A stretch of DNA of 64,000 bases from Denticeps clupeoides (Eukaryota > Chordata > Actinopteri > Clupeiformes > Denticipitidae): the NCBI RefSeq assembly GCF_900700375.1, contig NC_041709.1, positions 310,001 to 374,000 of the forward strand, read 5' to 3'. The translations under genes and the position numbers were made by a program. The notes beneath the pieces are model-generated. The model had not been told where the DNA came from. It was given only the letters and a program-made list of their open reading frames with translations, and ran no database searches. Shown here piece after piece: positions 46,600 through 58,229 of the stretch (position 1 is the first letter of the stretch; every line of letters begins with the position of its first letter).

Positions 46600-49500
46600 A
46601 TGGGCTCTCTGAGCAGCAGGTTCCAGTCCGCTCCGCGCCTGGATGAGGCGGAGGCGGCGCCGTGCGAGAGGACCGGGCACGGGTGCGAGTGCAAGAAGAG
46701 GAAGAGGAGCTCGCGCTGCGACTGCGACAGCGAGCCGGAGGAGGAGGAGAGCCTCTTGGACACACCTCGCAGGTTCTTCATGAAATCTCATGCCTAAGTT
46801 AATGCTATTATCATTCCGTAAACCCGAATCTTAGTATTTTTGTCCTCTTTTTACTGGTAGGAAAAAGTTGAAAAGCACTTCTAAGTACATCTACCAGACT
46901 TTGTTTCTAAACGGGGAAAACAGCGACATTCAGATCTGTGCTCTGGGTCAGGAATGGAACCTACACAAAGTTTACCTCTGTCAGGTGGGAGCTCCTGTCC
47001 ACTAAGCATGCTTTCAAATGGTTGAGCACTAGCATGGTTAGTCTCGGTATTCCCTGCCTGTGGGTTTTTGGTATGACATGTCACCCCGCAGGAAGTCCTG
47101 TTGTGTGATGGTTTTGTTCCACCTCTGTCCCTGTAGTCTGGATATTTTTCCAGCATGTTTAGTGGATCCTGGAAGGAGTCCAACATGATGGTGATTGAGC
47201 TGGAGATCCCAGATCAGAACATTGACACGGAAGGTGAGAGTGACCGAATTGTCTGCTACGCCGGATCTGTCGATCAATACGGCACACTTCACCTGGACTC
47301 TCAGGCTTTGGTCTGAACTTGTGTTGAGCCCATATTTCTTGTCTCAGCCCTGCAGGTTGTATTTGGTTCCCTCTACCGGTATGACGTCCTGATCAAGCCG
47401 AGTCGAGTTGTCAGCATTCTAGCTGCTGCCTGCATGCTCCAGTTGGTCAGTATGATGAAATGATGTCAGGAACATCCGAGTACTGTGGATCCTGAAGCTA
47501 CATTATCATGGTGTCTGATTAGGACGGGCTGATTCAGCAGTGTGGTGAGACCATGAAGGAGAATGTCAGCGCAAAGACTGTTTGTGGATATTACTCCTCT
47601 GCAAGCATCTATGGCCTGGACTCGGTCATGAAAAAGTGGGATATTTGGGTTTTTTTTTATGTTTTTTCCTCACGATAAACCACTTAAACTTTGTTTTCAT
47701 GAGATTGTCCTGCTTTTTGTATGTGTTACAGATGTCTAGAGTGGCTCCTTAATAATTTTATGACCAATCAGAACGTGGACCTAATGAAGGAGTTGGGGTA
47801 GGTGTCTTACCAGTTCAGAAAATTGTTGATGATTTGGCATAAGCATAGATATGTTGGTCTATTGTGATCGGTGAAAATTATGATTATTATTATTTATTTA
47901 TTTATTTGCGTAGTGATCCGTTATCGTGATCACATTAATAGACGTGACCGATATTACTGATATATATTAGGACAGAAACTAATTTACATTTATGGCCTTT
48001 ATTAGATGCATTCATTCAGAATGACTTACAATAAGTATTTAGAGGGACAGTCCCCCCCTGGAGACACTCAGGGTTAAGCGTCTTGCTCAGGGACACAGTG
48101 GCATTAAGGGGGGTTTGAACCTACACCCTACCCTACAGCCATTGAACATGTTCGCTATTTAATGTTTATTGGATGCATTTAAGTTAAATTTACATGTTTT
48201 GTTTCTGAACTTGTCCATTTTGATACGAAAATCTCTTCTTCTGCCTCTTTGTCAGTAATTTCTGCCAGAAAAACGTATTGGTTTTTGTTCCAGAGTGGAC
48301 GTGATGGAACAGCTAATCCAGTCGTCTGACCTGTTTGTGATGCAGGTGGAGATGGACATCTACACGGCGCTTAAAAAGGTACAGATGACCAGGACTGACG
48401 GGTTGTAGCGTCATTACACTCACAGCTGTTGTCCTGAATTATTTCCCTGTTCACAGTGGATGTTCCTGCAGCTCAATCCAGCATGGGAGCGTCCTCTCAA
48501 GCAGCTGCTGGCTGATGCTGACATGTGGCTCTGCAAACGGAGGAGTGGTAGGTCGACTTTTATGGTCTGTTCTCCAATACTTACGTATTCTGCTTTTGTA
48601 AAACTGAAAACATTTGTGAACATAAGTCTGCTATTTTGCCAGCTTTGACTTAAAAGTCACCCCCTTGTCGTACAAATTTTCTTTGACTGCAAAGCATTAA
48701 CAATGGCTCAGATCAATGAAAAGGAAAAAAAATTAAAAAACCACTTTGAGAACATGGTGATAAGATGAAACTTTCAGCAAAATGAAAACAGAAAAATTCT
48801 GAACGAAACAATTTTATTTTTTGAAAACTGCGAGCTTTGAGCATTTAAGACACAATTGAGCACTTGAGTGTGGGCGTGGGCTGCAACCTCTCAACAGCAT
48901 GGCGCTTTTAACCCGCAGCGAACCTGATCGACTGGCCAGTGCAGTCATGAAAATGGCATAAATGGATCTGAGTGGGTGGCACTAGCTCCATCTTTAAAAC
49001 GCAAAGCGGCAGACCCACAATTCAGTCACCAGGTTCAAAGTTAATGGGACGTTTTGATGCCTCCAGTACATACACTTCAGCATAGCATTATGGCCTGAGC
49101 CTCTATTCCACACGTCTCTCATTCATTTTATATATGTGTGTGTGTGTGTGTGTGTTTTTACTTATTGTAAAATGACATACTGCTTCATCAACTCAAGAGC
49201 TGAACTGAAACCTCCAGGGTCTGTGGTGCATAATTTGGCTGCTGTCTCAAAGTTCAGCCACACACATCCAGTGTAACTCACTACTAATTTAGTCTGGAGC
49301 ACACAGAACCTAACAGTGCATTCTGTTGAGTTAAACGTCACACGAATACACGCACGTTTCCATGCCAGTCGGGTTGGGAAACCCTGTGTTGTGTGCAGAA
49401 CTTGGAGAAGAGGAGCCATTCCTCGACACAGAAGAAGGCGTGGCCTACGCCGCCGTGTTCAGACACGTGCGACTGCAGTACATCATAAACGACCTGGCCT

Positions 49501-50476
49501 CTGCGCGCATCCTGGAGCGCGACAACATCCTCCCGCGAGGTCAGTCACTGTCAGGGCCGTTCTTCTCCACGCCGTTTGGTTCTTATTTTGGGCTTCCTGT
49601 TGAAATGCAGACTGGCTCTCCTCCATGTACAAGCAGCAGTGGTTCGCCATGCTGAGGACGGAACACGACAATGACATCGGGTGAGGCCACCGACTTCCGA
49701 ATGTCACACAGGGCCATGTGAAGGTGATGGAACCCTTTCTTCTCTTTCTCGTCACCACAGCCCGCAGGAAGCCAACAAGGAGGAGTTCGAGCTGAGCAGC
49801 ATGAGGTGCGGTAGGAAACTGAGCAAAGATGGAGACGTGAGTGACTCCGCCCTGCTTCCATCACGCAGCTATTTAACCCCTCGCGCCATGACCGGGTATA
49901 ACGCCAGCGCCTCTTCTCCAGTACTGCTGGAGGTGGACGGGCTTTAACTTCGGCTTTGACCTGCTGGTGACCTACACCAACCGTTTCATCGTCTTCAAGA
50001 GGAACAGCCTCAGCCAGCCATGCGGGGGCGCCGTGAGTCTGCAGCCGCGGCGCAACCTGGCGTACAGGTCGGTGGCGGGAGATGCGTTATATAGATGCGC
50101 TGGTGACATGAAGACATGGTGACGGTACTGGCTCTTTTCAGGTTGAGACTGGCTTCCTTCGATAACAGCGGGAAACTGGTTTGCAGTCGGACCACGGGCT
50201 ACCAACTTCTGACCCTGGAGAAGGACCAGGTCTGTCAGTTACTGTCTACCTTGCTTCGCAGTTGAAATACGGTAAAAGGAAGACGTGATGTCCATGTTCA
50301 CCTTGGTAGAACAGTACGAATGTTCTCTTCTCCAGGAGTACGTGGTGATGAATCTGGACAGTCGGCTCCTGTCCTTCCCCCTGTACGTTTGCTGCAACTT
50401 TTTGTATACGTCCCCCAAGTCGGACCGTCCCCTGGACGCCCCGGAGCCGGAGAGCAGTGCCCGCAGTGTGTCCTGA
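46600..50476 (+). CDS. gmcl1: Germ cell-less protein-like 1 (BTB-BACK)
   Basis: GMCL1 is a nuclear-envelope-associated BTB/POZ protein that acts as a substrate adaptor for CUL3 ubiquitin ligases and is known for germ cell-less roles. Coding exons are 46600-46772, 46861-46984, 47137-47233, 47348-47445, 47523-47635, 47732-47797, 48294-48378, 48457-48547, 49399-49539, 49611-49680, 49761-49836, 49922-50067, 50142-50229 and 50336-50476. All phases close, giving 502 residues (human about 515). The start is MGSLSSRFQSAPRLDE; MGSLSSR is the N-myristoylation-like start shared with human. A basic KKRKRSSRCDCD segment follows. BTB spans about 70-180 (ENSDIQICALGQEWNLHKVY, SGYFSSMFSGSWKES), then BACK (VCGYYSSASIYGLDSV, VEMDIYTALKKWMFLQL). 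The C-terminal domain carries RWTGFNFGFDLLVTYTNR and DSRLLSFPLYVCCNFLY. A type 1 SINE lies in the intron after 47797. A candidate poly(A) signal is at 50988-50993. Confidence 0.96.
47982..48137 (-). mobile_element. tRNA-derived SINE, type 1, degraded (gmcl1 intron)
   Basis: The tail TTACATTTATGGCCTTTATT and the block CTCAGGGTTAAGCGTCTTGC are recognisable; the head is lost. Confidence 0.75.
49134..49155. repeat. (TG)n microsatellite
   Basis: Short TG run in the gmcl1 intron before exon 9. Confidence 0.85.
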
Positions 50477-51716
50477 CTCTGTCCTTCTGCCTATACACAC
50501 ACGGTGACACCAGCAGCTTCACCGCCATGCCCCATAACACTTCTCCTTACAGCCTGATCAATAGATCATCAGTAACCTTTTAATACGCCTTGTTTTTTCT
50601 TATCATATGGAAACATTGTAATGTTTTATTTACAGTGCTTTTATTTGTTTTAAATTATTAATCCAAATGTATAACTAACCAGTTGCATGGAAATGGCCAC
50701 GTATACGACAAGGCAGCTATTTGTTACGGCGCGGCCATATTCCCAAAGAATTCTCGTGTGGTGACCAAGGAGGTTTTGTTGCTCATTCCTATTTATTTCA
50801 CACGGCCTGGATCAGCATCATGGTGCTCGGTCCGGTTTACTGGTGCTGAAGGATTTCTCCATCTCGCAACTGGGACATTTCACTGAAGGAATGATTTCAC
50901 ATTGATTTCCATTGTTATAGTTAATTTAAGAATTGGAATTTTGGACCAAACTAAAAGGATGCGTATTACACTGCGTACATGACGTCCAATAAAATGGCTG
51001 AGCAGTGACCACCTGCTACCTGGTGTTTCTGCAGATGAGTAAGAACCGAAGAGCAAAGATAAAAAAAAAAATCTGTCATTTTCTTGATGTGACATTCACG
51101 ACTTCAGCTGTTAATTGTCTTTTTTTTTTGTCCATTCGTTCTTGTATGGCTTACTAGAAAATGTCCTTTTGATTTGTTCAGTTCCCAGCTGAATATTAAA
51201 CATGCGTTGAAGATGGAGTGTGCGCTCGAACTCATTACACGGACCCCGCCCTTACTGTAATATGCAAAATAGGGCCGACAACTCAAACCCGACGTTTTCT
51301 TTTACTTCTGGACATTTAGGGATATTGATTGAAATGCTTTAATGACAGACGAGACTGACTGTTACGTGTACAGAGGTTGTGTAATGAAGCCATTACTTTG
51401 TGCCTGATGTGACTTCACAGATTCATGTGTTCAGCACTGATGAGTTCCTCCTGAACGTCGATGCGCTCAGGAAGAAGGACAGCGCCGGAAAGGCAACGCC
51501 ACAACAACAACAAGATTCACTTTTCTGCATCTTTGGTTAACGTGCCAATCGCTTCCCCCGACTGAGCATGCTCAGACTATCCAACAGCTCCTTTTTCAGA
51601 CCAAATCAACCCAAAGTACCAAAACGGATCCTTCCAGCAAACGGCTCAGCTTCATCGCCCTTTCAAAGCGCTCCGATGTAAAGTCCAGGCGAGTCTCCGC
51701 GCGTCTACGTCTCACA
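50477..51716. other. gmcl1 3' UTR and spacer between convergent gmcl1 and fam136a
   Basis: The first half is the likely gmcl1 3' UTR up to AATAAA at 50988-50993; the rest precedes the fam136a stop codon. No repeat or other gene was recognised. Confidence 0.45.
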
Positions 51717-53701
51717 TCACTGCTTTATCGAGCTCAGGTTGTCCTTCAGCTTGCGGGTCACGCTGGGCAGGAGGTTGATGTGGTCGTCCACGCAGCCGCC
51801 CACGCAGCCGTCCATCAGCGCCCGCACCGCCGGCTCCTTCGCGCCGGAGTCAAAAAGGTCCTTGGCCTTGTCGTTGCAGTGCATGGTGCAGCGGGTTAAC
51901 CGGTCCTGTTTGTGGGAGAATCGTGTCGGTTCAGGTTCTGGCCTTAACACACAGCAAGTGTCACAAGTGTCATGGGACACGAAGAGGGAATTTCATTACA
52001 CGTATATATACACAGTACAGGTCAAAAGTCTGGACACCTTCTCACTCAACATGTTTTCTTTATCTTCATGACCATTTACGTTGGTAGATTCTCACTGAAG
52101 GCATCAAAACTATGAATGAACACGTGGACTTCTGTACTTATACATTATGTACATTGCAGCACCAAGGGTGATGGTTAAATGCAGAGGACAAATTTCACTG
52201 TGCACCGTGTGCTGTGCATCACAAGAGACAATCACATCACTTCACATCTTCACATGTACAAAAAAGGTGAAATAAATGAAAACATGTTTTATATTCTAGT
52301 TTCTTTGCTCTGGTTACTGCTTTACACACTCTTGGCATTCTCTCGATGAGCTTCAAGAGGTCGTCACCTGAAATGCTTCTCCAACAGTCTTGAAGGAGTT
52401 CCCAGAGGTGTTTAGCACTTGTTGGTCCAGCTCACCCCAAACCATCTGGACTGGGTTCAGGTCCGGTGACTGTGGAGGTCAGGTCTCCACTTTTTGATAA
52501 GTACAGAACTCCACACGTGTTCATTCATAGTTTTGATGCCTTCAGTGAGAATCTACCAACGTAAATGGTCATGAAAATAAAGAAAACACGTTGGATGAGA
52601 AGGTGTCCAGACTTTTGGCCTCTACTGTACATCATAAAAAAAGCAATTGTCATTGTGAAGCACAGCACACAGTGCACAACAAATTGTGTCCTCAGCTTTT
52701 AACCATCACCCTTGGTGGCAGTGGGCAGCCATGACAGGTATGTGGAGTTGGTGTTCACTCGTGATTTTATAAAACATGCCCAATTACAGTAGCGGCACAT
52801 GAGAACTGGGAAAACGTACCTGAAACATTTCCAGCTCTGTGGTGACGAGTCCTTGTGCCTGAGCCAGCGGCGTGTGGCAGCGCTCGATACACTGATGCAC
52901 TTGGCTCATGGAGCTGGTGGAACTTTCACAACATTCCGCACTGCACCTGAACATGTGTCCCTAGACACAAATACACGTCACGAGTGTATTATCATGTACG
53001 ATAATAAAAAAATCACTGTCATTGTGGGCAGAATGGGATTCTCTGAAGTGAAAGCGAAGTGATCGTCATTGTGAGACACTGCAGCACAGCACACGGTGAC
53101 ACAACAAAATGTGTCCTCTGCTTTTAACCATCAGCCTTGGTGAGCAGTGGGCACCATGACAGCACTGTGTGATGAGACTCACAATGACAATCACTTAAAA
53201 AACTTAACTCATTCAGTCTAAACCACTTACATCCCCCACACACAAACGGTACAAGGACAACATGCCGTTTCTACACATTAAATCATCATGAATCTTCTAA
53301 AAACAATTCCAGATCAACAAACACGCTGTCCATGGGTAGGAAAAATGTCAATTAGTTCATTAATCAGTTGGTACATTGTTTTATGATGATATGCATCCAT
53401 ACGCACCCTGTTTTATTACAAATAGGGTTCTAGTAGCCTAGCGGGTAACACACTCGCCTATGAACCAGAAGACCCAGGTTCAAACCCCACTTACTATTGT
53501 GTCCCTGAGCAAGACACTTAACCCTGAGTGTCTCCAGGGGGGGACTGTCCCTGTAACTACTGAGTTCTAAAAGCCGCAGGCTCGGGCCGGAATGTCCCCC
53601 TGCTCGCATCTTACTTGCATCTTGCGGATATGCTCCTTCTCCAGGCTCTGCACCATGTCCTCGACCGCCCTGGTCACTCGGTTCTGGTGCGCCTCGGCCA
53701 T
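51717..53701 (-). CDS. fam136a: Protein FAM136A
   Basis: FAM136A is a small conserved mitochondrial protein of uncertain molecular role; human variants have been linked to Meniere disease. Exons on the minus strand are 53615-53701, 52820-52960 and 51717-51905, in phase, giving 138 residues, the human length as I recall it. The start opens [20 protein letters not shown]. Paired cysteines with CX3C-type spacing are visible in CSAECC, CIERC, CTMHC and CVGGC, a pattern fitting intermembrane-space helical-hairpin proteins. Conserved blocks are [35 protein letters not shown] and [10 protein letters not shown]. Intron 2 contains a Tc1-like element with a SINE inside it, and intron 1 contains SINEs. 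The gene is head-to-head with the first pcyox1 copy, 447 bases between start codons. Confidence 0.95.
52010..52631 (-). mobile_element. Tc1/mariner-like remnant with long inverted repeats, second copy
   Basis: It is the same element as at 32062-32552: ACAGGTCAAAAGTCTGGACA at the left end and CTTTTGGCCTCTACTGTAC at the right. A type 2 SINE piece (about 52141-52258) interrupts the left inverted repeat. It lies in fam136a intron 2. Confidence 0.8.
52141..52258 (+). mobile_element. SINE type 2 fragment nested in the Tc1-like element
   Basis: GGGTGATGGTTAAATGCAGA and TGCACCGTGTGCTGTGCATC are SINE type 2 body and tail. The transposon sequence resumes directly after it (AAAAAAGGTGAAATAAATGA). Confidence 0.8.
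52636..52738 (-). mobile_element. SINE type 2 fragment (fam136a intron 2)
   Basis: The tail (GCAATTGTCATTGTGAAGCA) and part of the body (TTTTAACCATCACCCTTGGT) are present in reverse orientation. Confidence 0.75.
53046..53170 (-). mobile_element. SINE type 2 fragment (fam136a intron 1)
   Basis: AGTGAAAGCGAAGTGATCGT and TGTCCTCTGCTTTTAACCAT are in reverse orientation; the head is missing. Confidence 0.8.
53426..53563 (+). mobile_element. SINE type 1 without L2-like tail (fam136a intron 1)
   Basis: The head GTAGCCTAGCGGGTAACACA, box B GGTTCAAACCCC and the GGGGACTGTCCCTGTAACTA block are intact. It stops before the GTAAGTCGCTC tail. Confidence 0.85.
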
Positions 53702-54148
53702 GCTCGCCTGATCCGCGCCGCAGTGGAAACACCGGTCGCTGCTAAGGTCACCTCCGTCAGAGCAGCACGCGCCGGGGTCGCGCCGCTTCCGCTTCCGGTG
53801 CCGCGCCGGAATCTCACCCCCGTCCCCGTCCAGCGTTTTGCATTTCGACTTAAATTTGCTTTCACCACACGTAGCCGATACGACAAGAGTTCTACCGAGT
53901 TATTAGTGTTTTTTTCAAATACGAACAACCGAAAAAGTGACATAAATCGCACAAGTTGTAGCTGCTTTCGGCAGGGAGTCACTATTTGGCACAACACCGG
54001 ATTTCGTGCCGTCAAAAAGTGTCGCAACAAACTGCAGGAATGGCTGCCTACACCGCCAAGCCGACGCTGCGTAACTTATTTTCAGTTTTTCTTAGTTAAA
54101 CTACATACACGCACGTTTACGTACAGAAGGTAATACAGCTTTGGTATC
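53702..54148. promoter_or_regulatory. Shared head-to-head promoter of fam136a (-) and pcyox1 (+)
   Basis: 447 bases separate the two start codons. The first 120 bases beside fam136a are CpG-rich; the rest is AT-mixed. No TATA box was recognised. Confidence 0.5.
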
Positions 54149-56646
54149 ATGATCATGGTGAGTAAGTCAAGTTATAACTCTCAATTAGCTGTCTGAAAAA
54201 TGAACGGGGTGGCCTTTAAAAGATTTAATTCGTTTTGGGCTCAGGCCCAAATTGTGCTTTTCCCCCCGAATCTGATCCAACTGTAGTCGTTTCAGAGTTT
54301 TAGTTCAGTTCTGGATGTTTGGACGAGACCACACGTCTTCCTTTTTACTTTTCATCCCAGCCAGGAAGAGCGATTTGTGTAAAGATCCTTCTCTTCCTGG
54401 GGAGCTGTCAGATCGGGCGAGAAGGTCTCGCCTCGGCCCCCGAGCTCCGAGAACAGCCTAAGAAGATGGGTGGGTGTGCCAACATTCCGTCAGTTCCGAG
54501 GCCTTCGCGGGGCGTCCTGACCATGTCCCGTTTCTTCTAGCCATCGTGGGCGGAGGCATCGGAGGCTCAGCAGCTGCGTACTTCCTCAGGCAGGAATTTG
54601 GAGCGGGTGTGAAAATCGACGTGTTCGAGGCGGGAACGGTTGGCGGGCGCCTGGCCACACATGACATCGGGGGTGGTGAATTCGAGGTGGGGGGGTCCAT
54701 CATCCACCCGCTGAACCTGCACATGAAGCATTTCGTGGACCGCCTCGGTAAGCCGGAGTTGAAAGACGGCAGGCCAGGTGGCTGTCTGCGGTGACATTTT
54801 CATAGAGTTCGTTGTCTCCGTTTGAGGTCTCCAACCACGTGATGATGTGACCTCTAAAATGGCCATCTTCGATGGGAAAGAGCTGTCCTTTGAGGAGAGC
54901 AATTGGTTCATAATAAACTTCCTCCGCATGCTGTGGCGATACGGGCTGAACTTCATTCGAATGCACATGTGGGTGGAGAGTGTTCTGGACAAGTTCATGA
55001 GGTGGGTCACGCTCTACAAAAAACTCATCTAGGACAGTAGAGAGATGAAGCAGTACATCAGCAGACCCAGGTTCGAATCCCACTTACTACCATTGTGTCC
55101 CTGAGCAAGACACTTAACCCTAAATTGCTCCAGGGGGGGACTGTCCCTGTAACTACTGATTGTAAGTCGCTCTGGATAAGGGCGCCTGATAAATGCTGTA
55201 AATGTAAATCAGCAGTACGTCGCAATTTGAGAATTTTAATTGACTAAAACCGCATGGCATTTATTTTCTAATATTATATATTATCTCAATTTTTTCTTAA
55301 CCGTCGTGTCTTGTTTATTCACCTACACCCAGGATTTACCAGTACCAGCAGTATGGCTATTCCTTCTCCAGTGTTGATAGGCTCCTACATGCCATGGGCG
55401 GGGACAGCTTTCTTGCCCTGGCCAATCAGACACTAGAGGAGGTCATGCTGGCTGAGGGCTTCTCCCAGAGCTTCCTGAATGACATCGTGGCTCCAGTGAC
55501 CCGTGTGAACTATGGACAGAGCGTCCGCATCCATGGTTTCGTGGGTATGAGACACCTTGGTGTTCGTTGCTGACTGTGTGCTGCCTCGTTTGGAACGTTT
55601 AAGACGTAACCGTCGCATGGTGCTGTTTCGTGGCATTCAGGTGCCGTGGCTTTGGCAGGGGCATCTTCGGGCCTGTGGGCGGTGGACGGAGGCAATAAGC
55701 GAGTTTGCACCGGCCTGCTGTCCCACAGCAAGGCTCAAGTCATCTCTGCACGTGTCACTGCAATCACCTTCAAGAACAGACACTCCAAGAATGGCATGTA
55801 CCCCTAAACCATATTACAGCAAGGGGGATCAAACCCCTTCTATTAATGAAAATAACTTCTGCTTTCATATTGAGTATATTGGAAATGTGCAGTAAGCCAA
55901 TCAGATGTTCAGGATCAAAATTTGACTTTATAGAAACACGTATTAGGTTGCTTTATGAAACTGCCCTGTCTCCTCCTCCTTGTCCAGGTCCATATGAGGT
56001 GAACTACATGGACCAGTCAGGCCCCGCCCATTCTGTATATGACATTGTCATTGTGGCCTCGCCTCTCCACCAAGGTATGTCCGACATCACCTTCACAGGC
56101 TTCTCCCCACCTATCCCTTCACACTTCCCTGGCCGATACCACCAGACGGTATCCACGCTGGTCCACGGCCGCCTCAACGTCTCCTACCTGGGATCCAGTG
56201 AGAATCCAGCGGATTTCCGCTTCTCTGATGTCCTGACTACTGACCATAAAGGCTTGGGCATCCACAGCCTGAGCTCCCTGGACCCCGTCAGCATCCCGAA
56301 AGGCTACGTGCCGCCACCCGCCAGCGAGAAGAAGGTGTGGAAGGTGTTCTCACCTCAGCCACTCGCTGAGGAGCTGCTGAAGCAGATGTTTCTGGAGTGG
56401 GACGATGTATCTGAGAGCCGTTGGTTGGCGTACCCGTCCTACAGCACCCCCCACCGCAGGACGCCCCCGTTTGTGCTGCACGACCACCTTTACTACCTGA
56501 ACGCCATCGAGTGGTCCGCCAGCGCCATGGAAATGAGCGCCATCTCTGCACGGAACCTGGCGCTGCTGGCCCACAACCGCTGGCATGGACAGGAGGCCAA
56601 AATCAACCAGGAGGACCTCCACACCAGGCTGCGTGGAGAGCTGTAG
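54149..56646 (+). CDS. pcyox1: Prenylcysteine oxidase 1, tandem copy A
   Basis: Pcyox1 is a lysosomal FAD thioether oxidase that splits prenylcysteines into cysteine, a prenyl aldehyde and peroxide. Coding exons are 54149-54157, 54361-54469, 54541-54747, 54827-55001, 55333-55544, 55641-55793 and 55988-56646, in phase, giving 507 residues (human about 505). The first exon is only ATG-ATC-ATG before a strong donor (GTGAGTAAG). Its acceptor follows TTTTTACTTTTCATCCCAG and yields the hydrophobic signal [19 protein letters not shown]. No other in-frame ATG precedes the FAD motif [15 protein letters not shown] (GGGIGG, about residues 43-48). Later blocks are [48 protein letters not shown] and [20 protein letters not shown]. 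The intron after 55793 appears to start with GC, not GT. A poly(A) signal is at 57214-57219. A paralogue follows at 59.9 kb. Confidence 0.9.
55062..55209 (+). mobile_element. SINE type 1, 5'-truncated (pcyox1 copy A intron)
   Basis: It begins at box B (CCCAGGTTCGAATCCCACTT) and runs to the intact L2-like tail (TAAGTCGCTCTGGATAAGGG, TGCTGTAAATGTAAA). Confidence 0.88.
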
Positions 56647-57857
56647 AGCGAGGAAGGAGCGTGGAGATCTGAGCCATTACTTTATAGTGCTGGTTTTAAT
56701 TTATTAATCCCAGCGAGTAACAGAGAAGAATGAAGTTCATGCAGAACTCTTAATTCCCTCTAACAGCCACTCTCGTACATGCTGCTCTTTCAAAAAGTTC
56801 TTGTAACGAAGCAGAGAAAAGGATCCATTCGTTTTAATGTAAAAACGTGCAATTTAATCATCAAAGCAACCAGCCCCTGATTTAAGCACCGATTCGCTGC
56901 TTCATTTTTACTACAGAGTATGAATGACAGAATATCATTTTTATGATGGAGCGTTACTACTGTAAACCTGTGAACACTGTGAAACTGAGAAGAACACCTA
57001 AATGTATTTGTTCACGCGTGATTCGTCTTCTTGTGCTTCTTGTCCCACCGGTTGAGGAGTGTGGGACTGTTGAAGATTTCCGGTGCCTTGCTTTTGGAAT
57101 AAGACCTGTCGTGTGTAGATGGGATGGGGTTTCGTTGATCCGATTCAGGTTATATAGGGACCAATGGTTTTTATTCTAATAATAGATTTATTTTGACCTG
57201 CTCTTTCAATACTAATAAATGGCCCTTTTGTAATCACTTCTGTCTCAGGCTCTATTCCTTGAAGATTTATCTGATTTTATTTATACAATAGCTGGTGCTG
57301 ATCAAGGTTTTTTTTTTTTTTTATGAAATGAGATCTCTTTTGGGTGACCAGCTGTCTGCTACACGAAGCACCAAAGCGGTTCTCACTTGGATAAGAGTGT
57401 GATTACTGTTTTTTTTTTTTGTGGTACGAGTTGAGAATATTTTATGTTAAATTATTTAACTTGGGGTTCATTAAGCTCAGGCTGGAATGAGAAATGTCTG
57501 TTCGTGTAAAACATTCCCATTTTTTGTGGAAAGAAATGCTTTCATCTCTTATTCCGAACTTTATTGGAACTTTATTGCATAGGGAATTTATTTATTGCAC
57601 TCGCAAATGTTAATTGTTTGGGCTGTAAATTTTTGCACCTTGTACTCTACACATCACAATGAAGCTTTGACTCTTGAACTTGCCGCTTTGAAGCTCTTGA
57701 GAGCTGTTGTGCAGGAAGACTACAAAGGAGGGAAGGCGGTTCCAAAGTCTAGGAGCACCTACAGGAAAGCCCTGCAGCCAGTGTTCCAGGGTGGGCTCTG
57801 AGTAACACGACTTAACGGTTAAGGAGAGTCAGTGAGTGTATTTAACTTTAACTATTT
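56647..57857. other. pcyox1 copy A 3' UTR and spacer
   Basis: The 3' UTR probably ends near AATAAA at 57214-57219. Beyond it lies AT-rich DNA with T runs near 57308 and 57410 and no recognised gene. Confidence 0.45.
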
Positions 57858-57977
57858 GAAGTGAAAGTGAAGTGATTGTCATTGTGAAACACTGCACCTT
57901 CACCCTCGGTGACAGTGGGCACCATGACAGGCGCCTGGGGAGCAGCGTGTGGGGACGGTGCTTTACTCAGTGGGTCA
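57858..57977 (-). mobile_element. SINE type 2 fragment
   Basis: GAAGTGAAAGTGAAGTGATT and CAGCGTGTGGGGACGGTGCT are in reverse orientation; the middle is shortened and the head is missing. Confidence 0.8.
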
Positions 57978-58198
57978 GGATTCAAATATTTGCAGATATT
58001 TAATCCAACAAGGAATTAAAACAGCACATTTGGCAGACCTAGAAGTAGTAAATCTTTAGATTTGGATTTGTTTAAATGATAAAATAACATGGCTCTTTTT
58101 CCCTAGAATTGATAATTAACCAGGAAGAATTTGGAAAACTGGTGGATCCGAAGTTACTGTAGTTACTACCGTCTGTAAATGGCCGCCGTCCCCAGACT

Positions 58199-58214
58199 GA
58201 CCACTAGGGGGCGG
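58199..58214 (+). promoter_or_regulatory. CTCF-like site
   Basis: GACCACTAGGGGGCGGA contains CCACTAGGGGGCGG, which matches every position of the known CTCF core CCASYAGRKGGCRS. It lies between the two pcyox1 copies, 16 bases before a minisatellite. Confidence 0.55.
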
Positions 58215-58229
58215 ACTGGAGCTACAACG

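Noticed and set aside
54319-54360. Open sequence upstream of pcyox1 copy A signal exon as coding
   Set aside because: It has no ATG and is a polypyrimidine tract ending in CCCAG, so it is better explained as an intron end.
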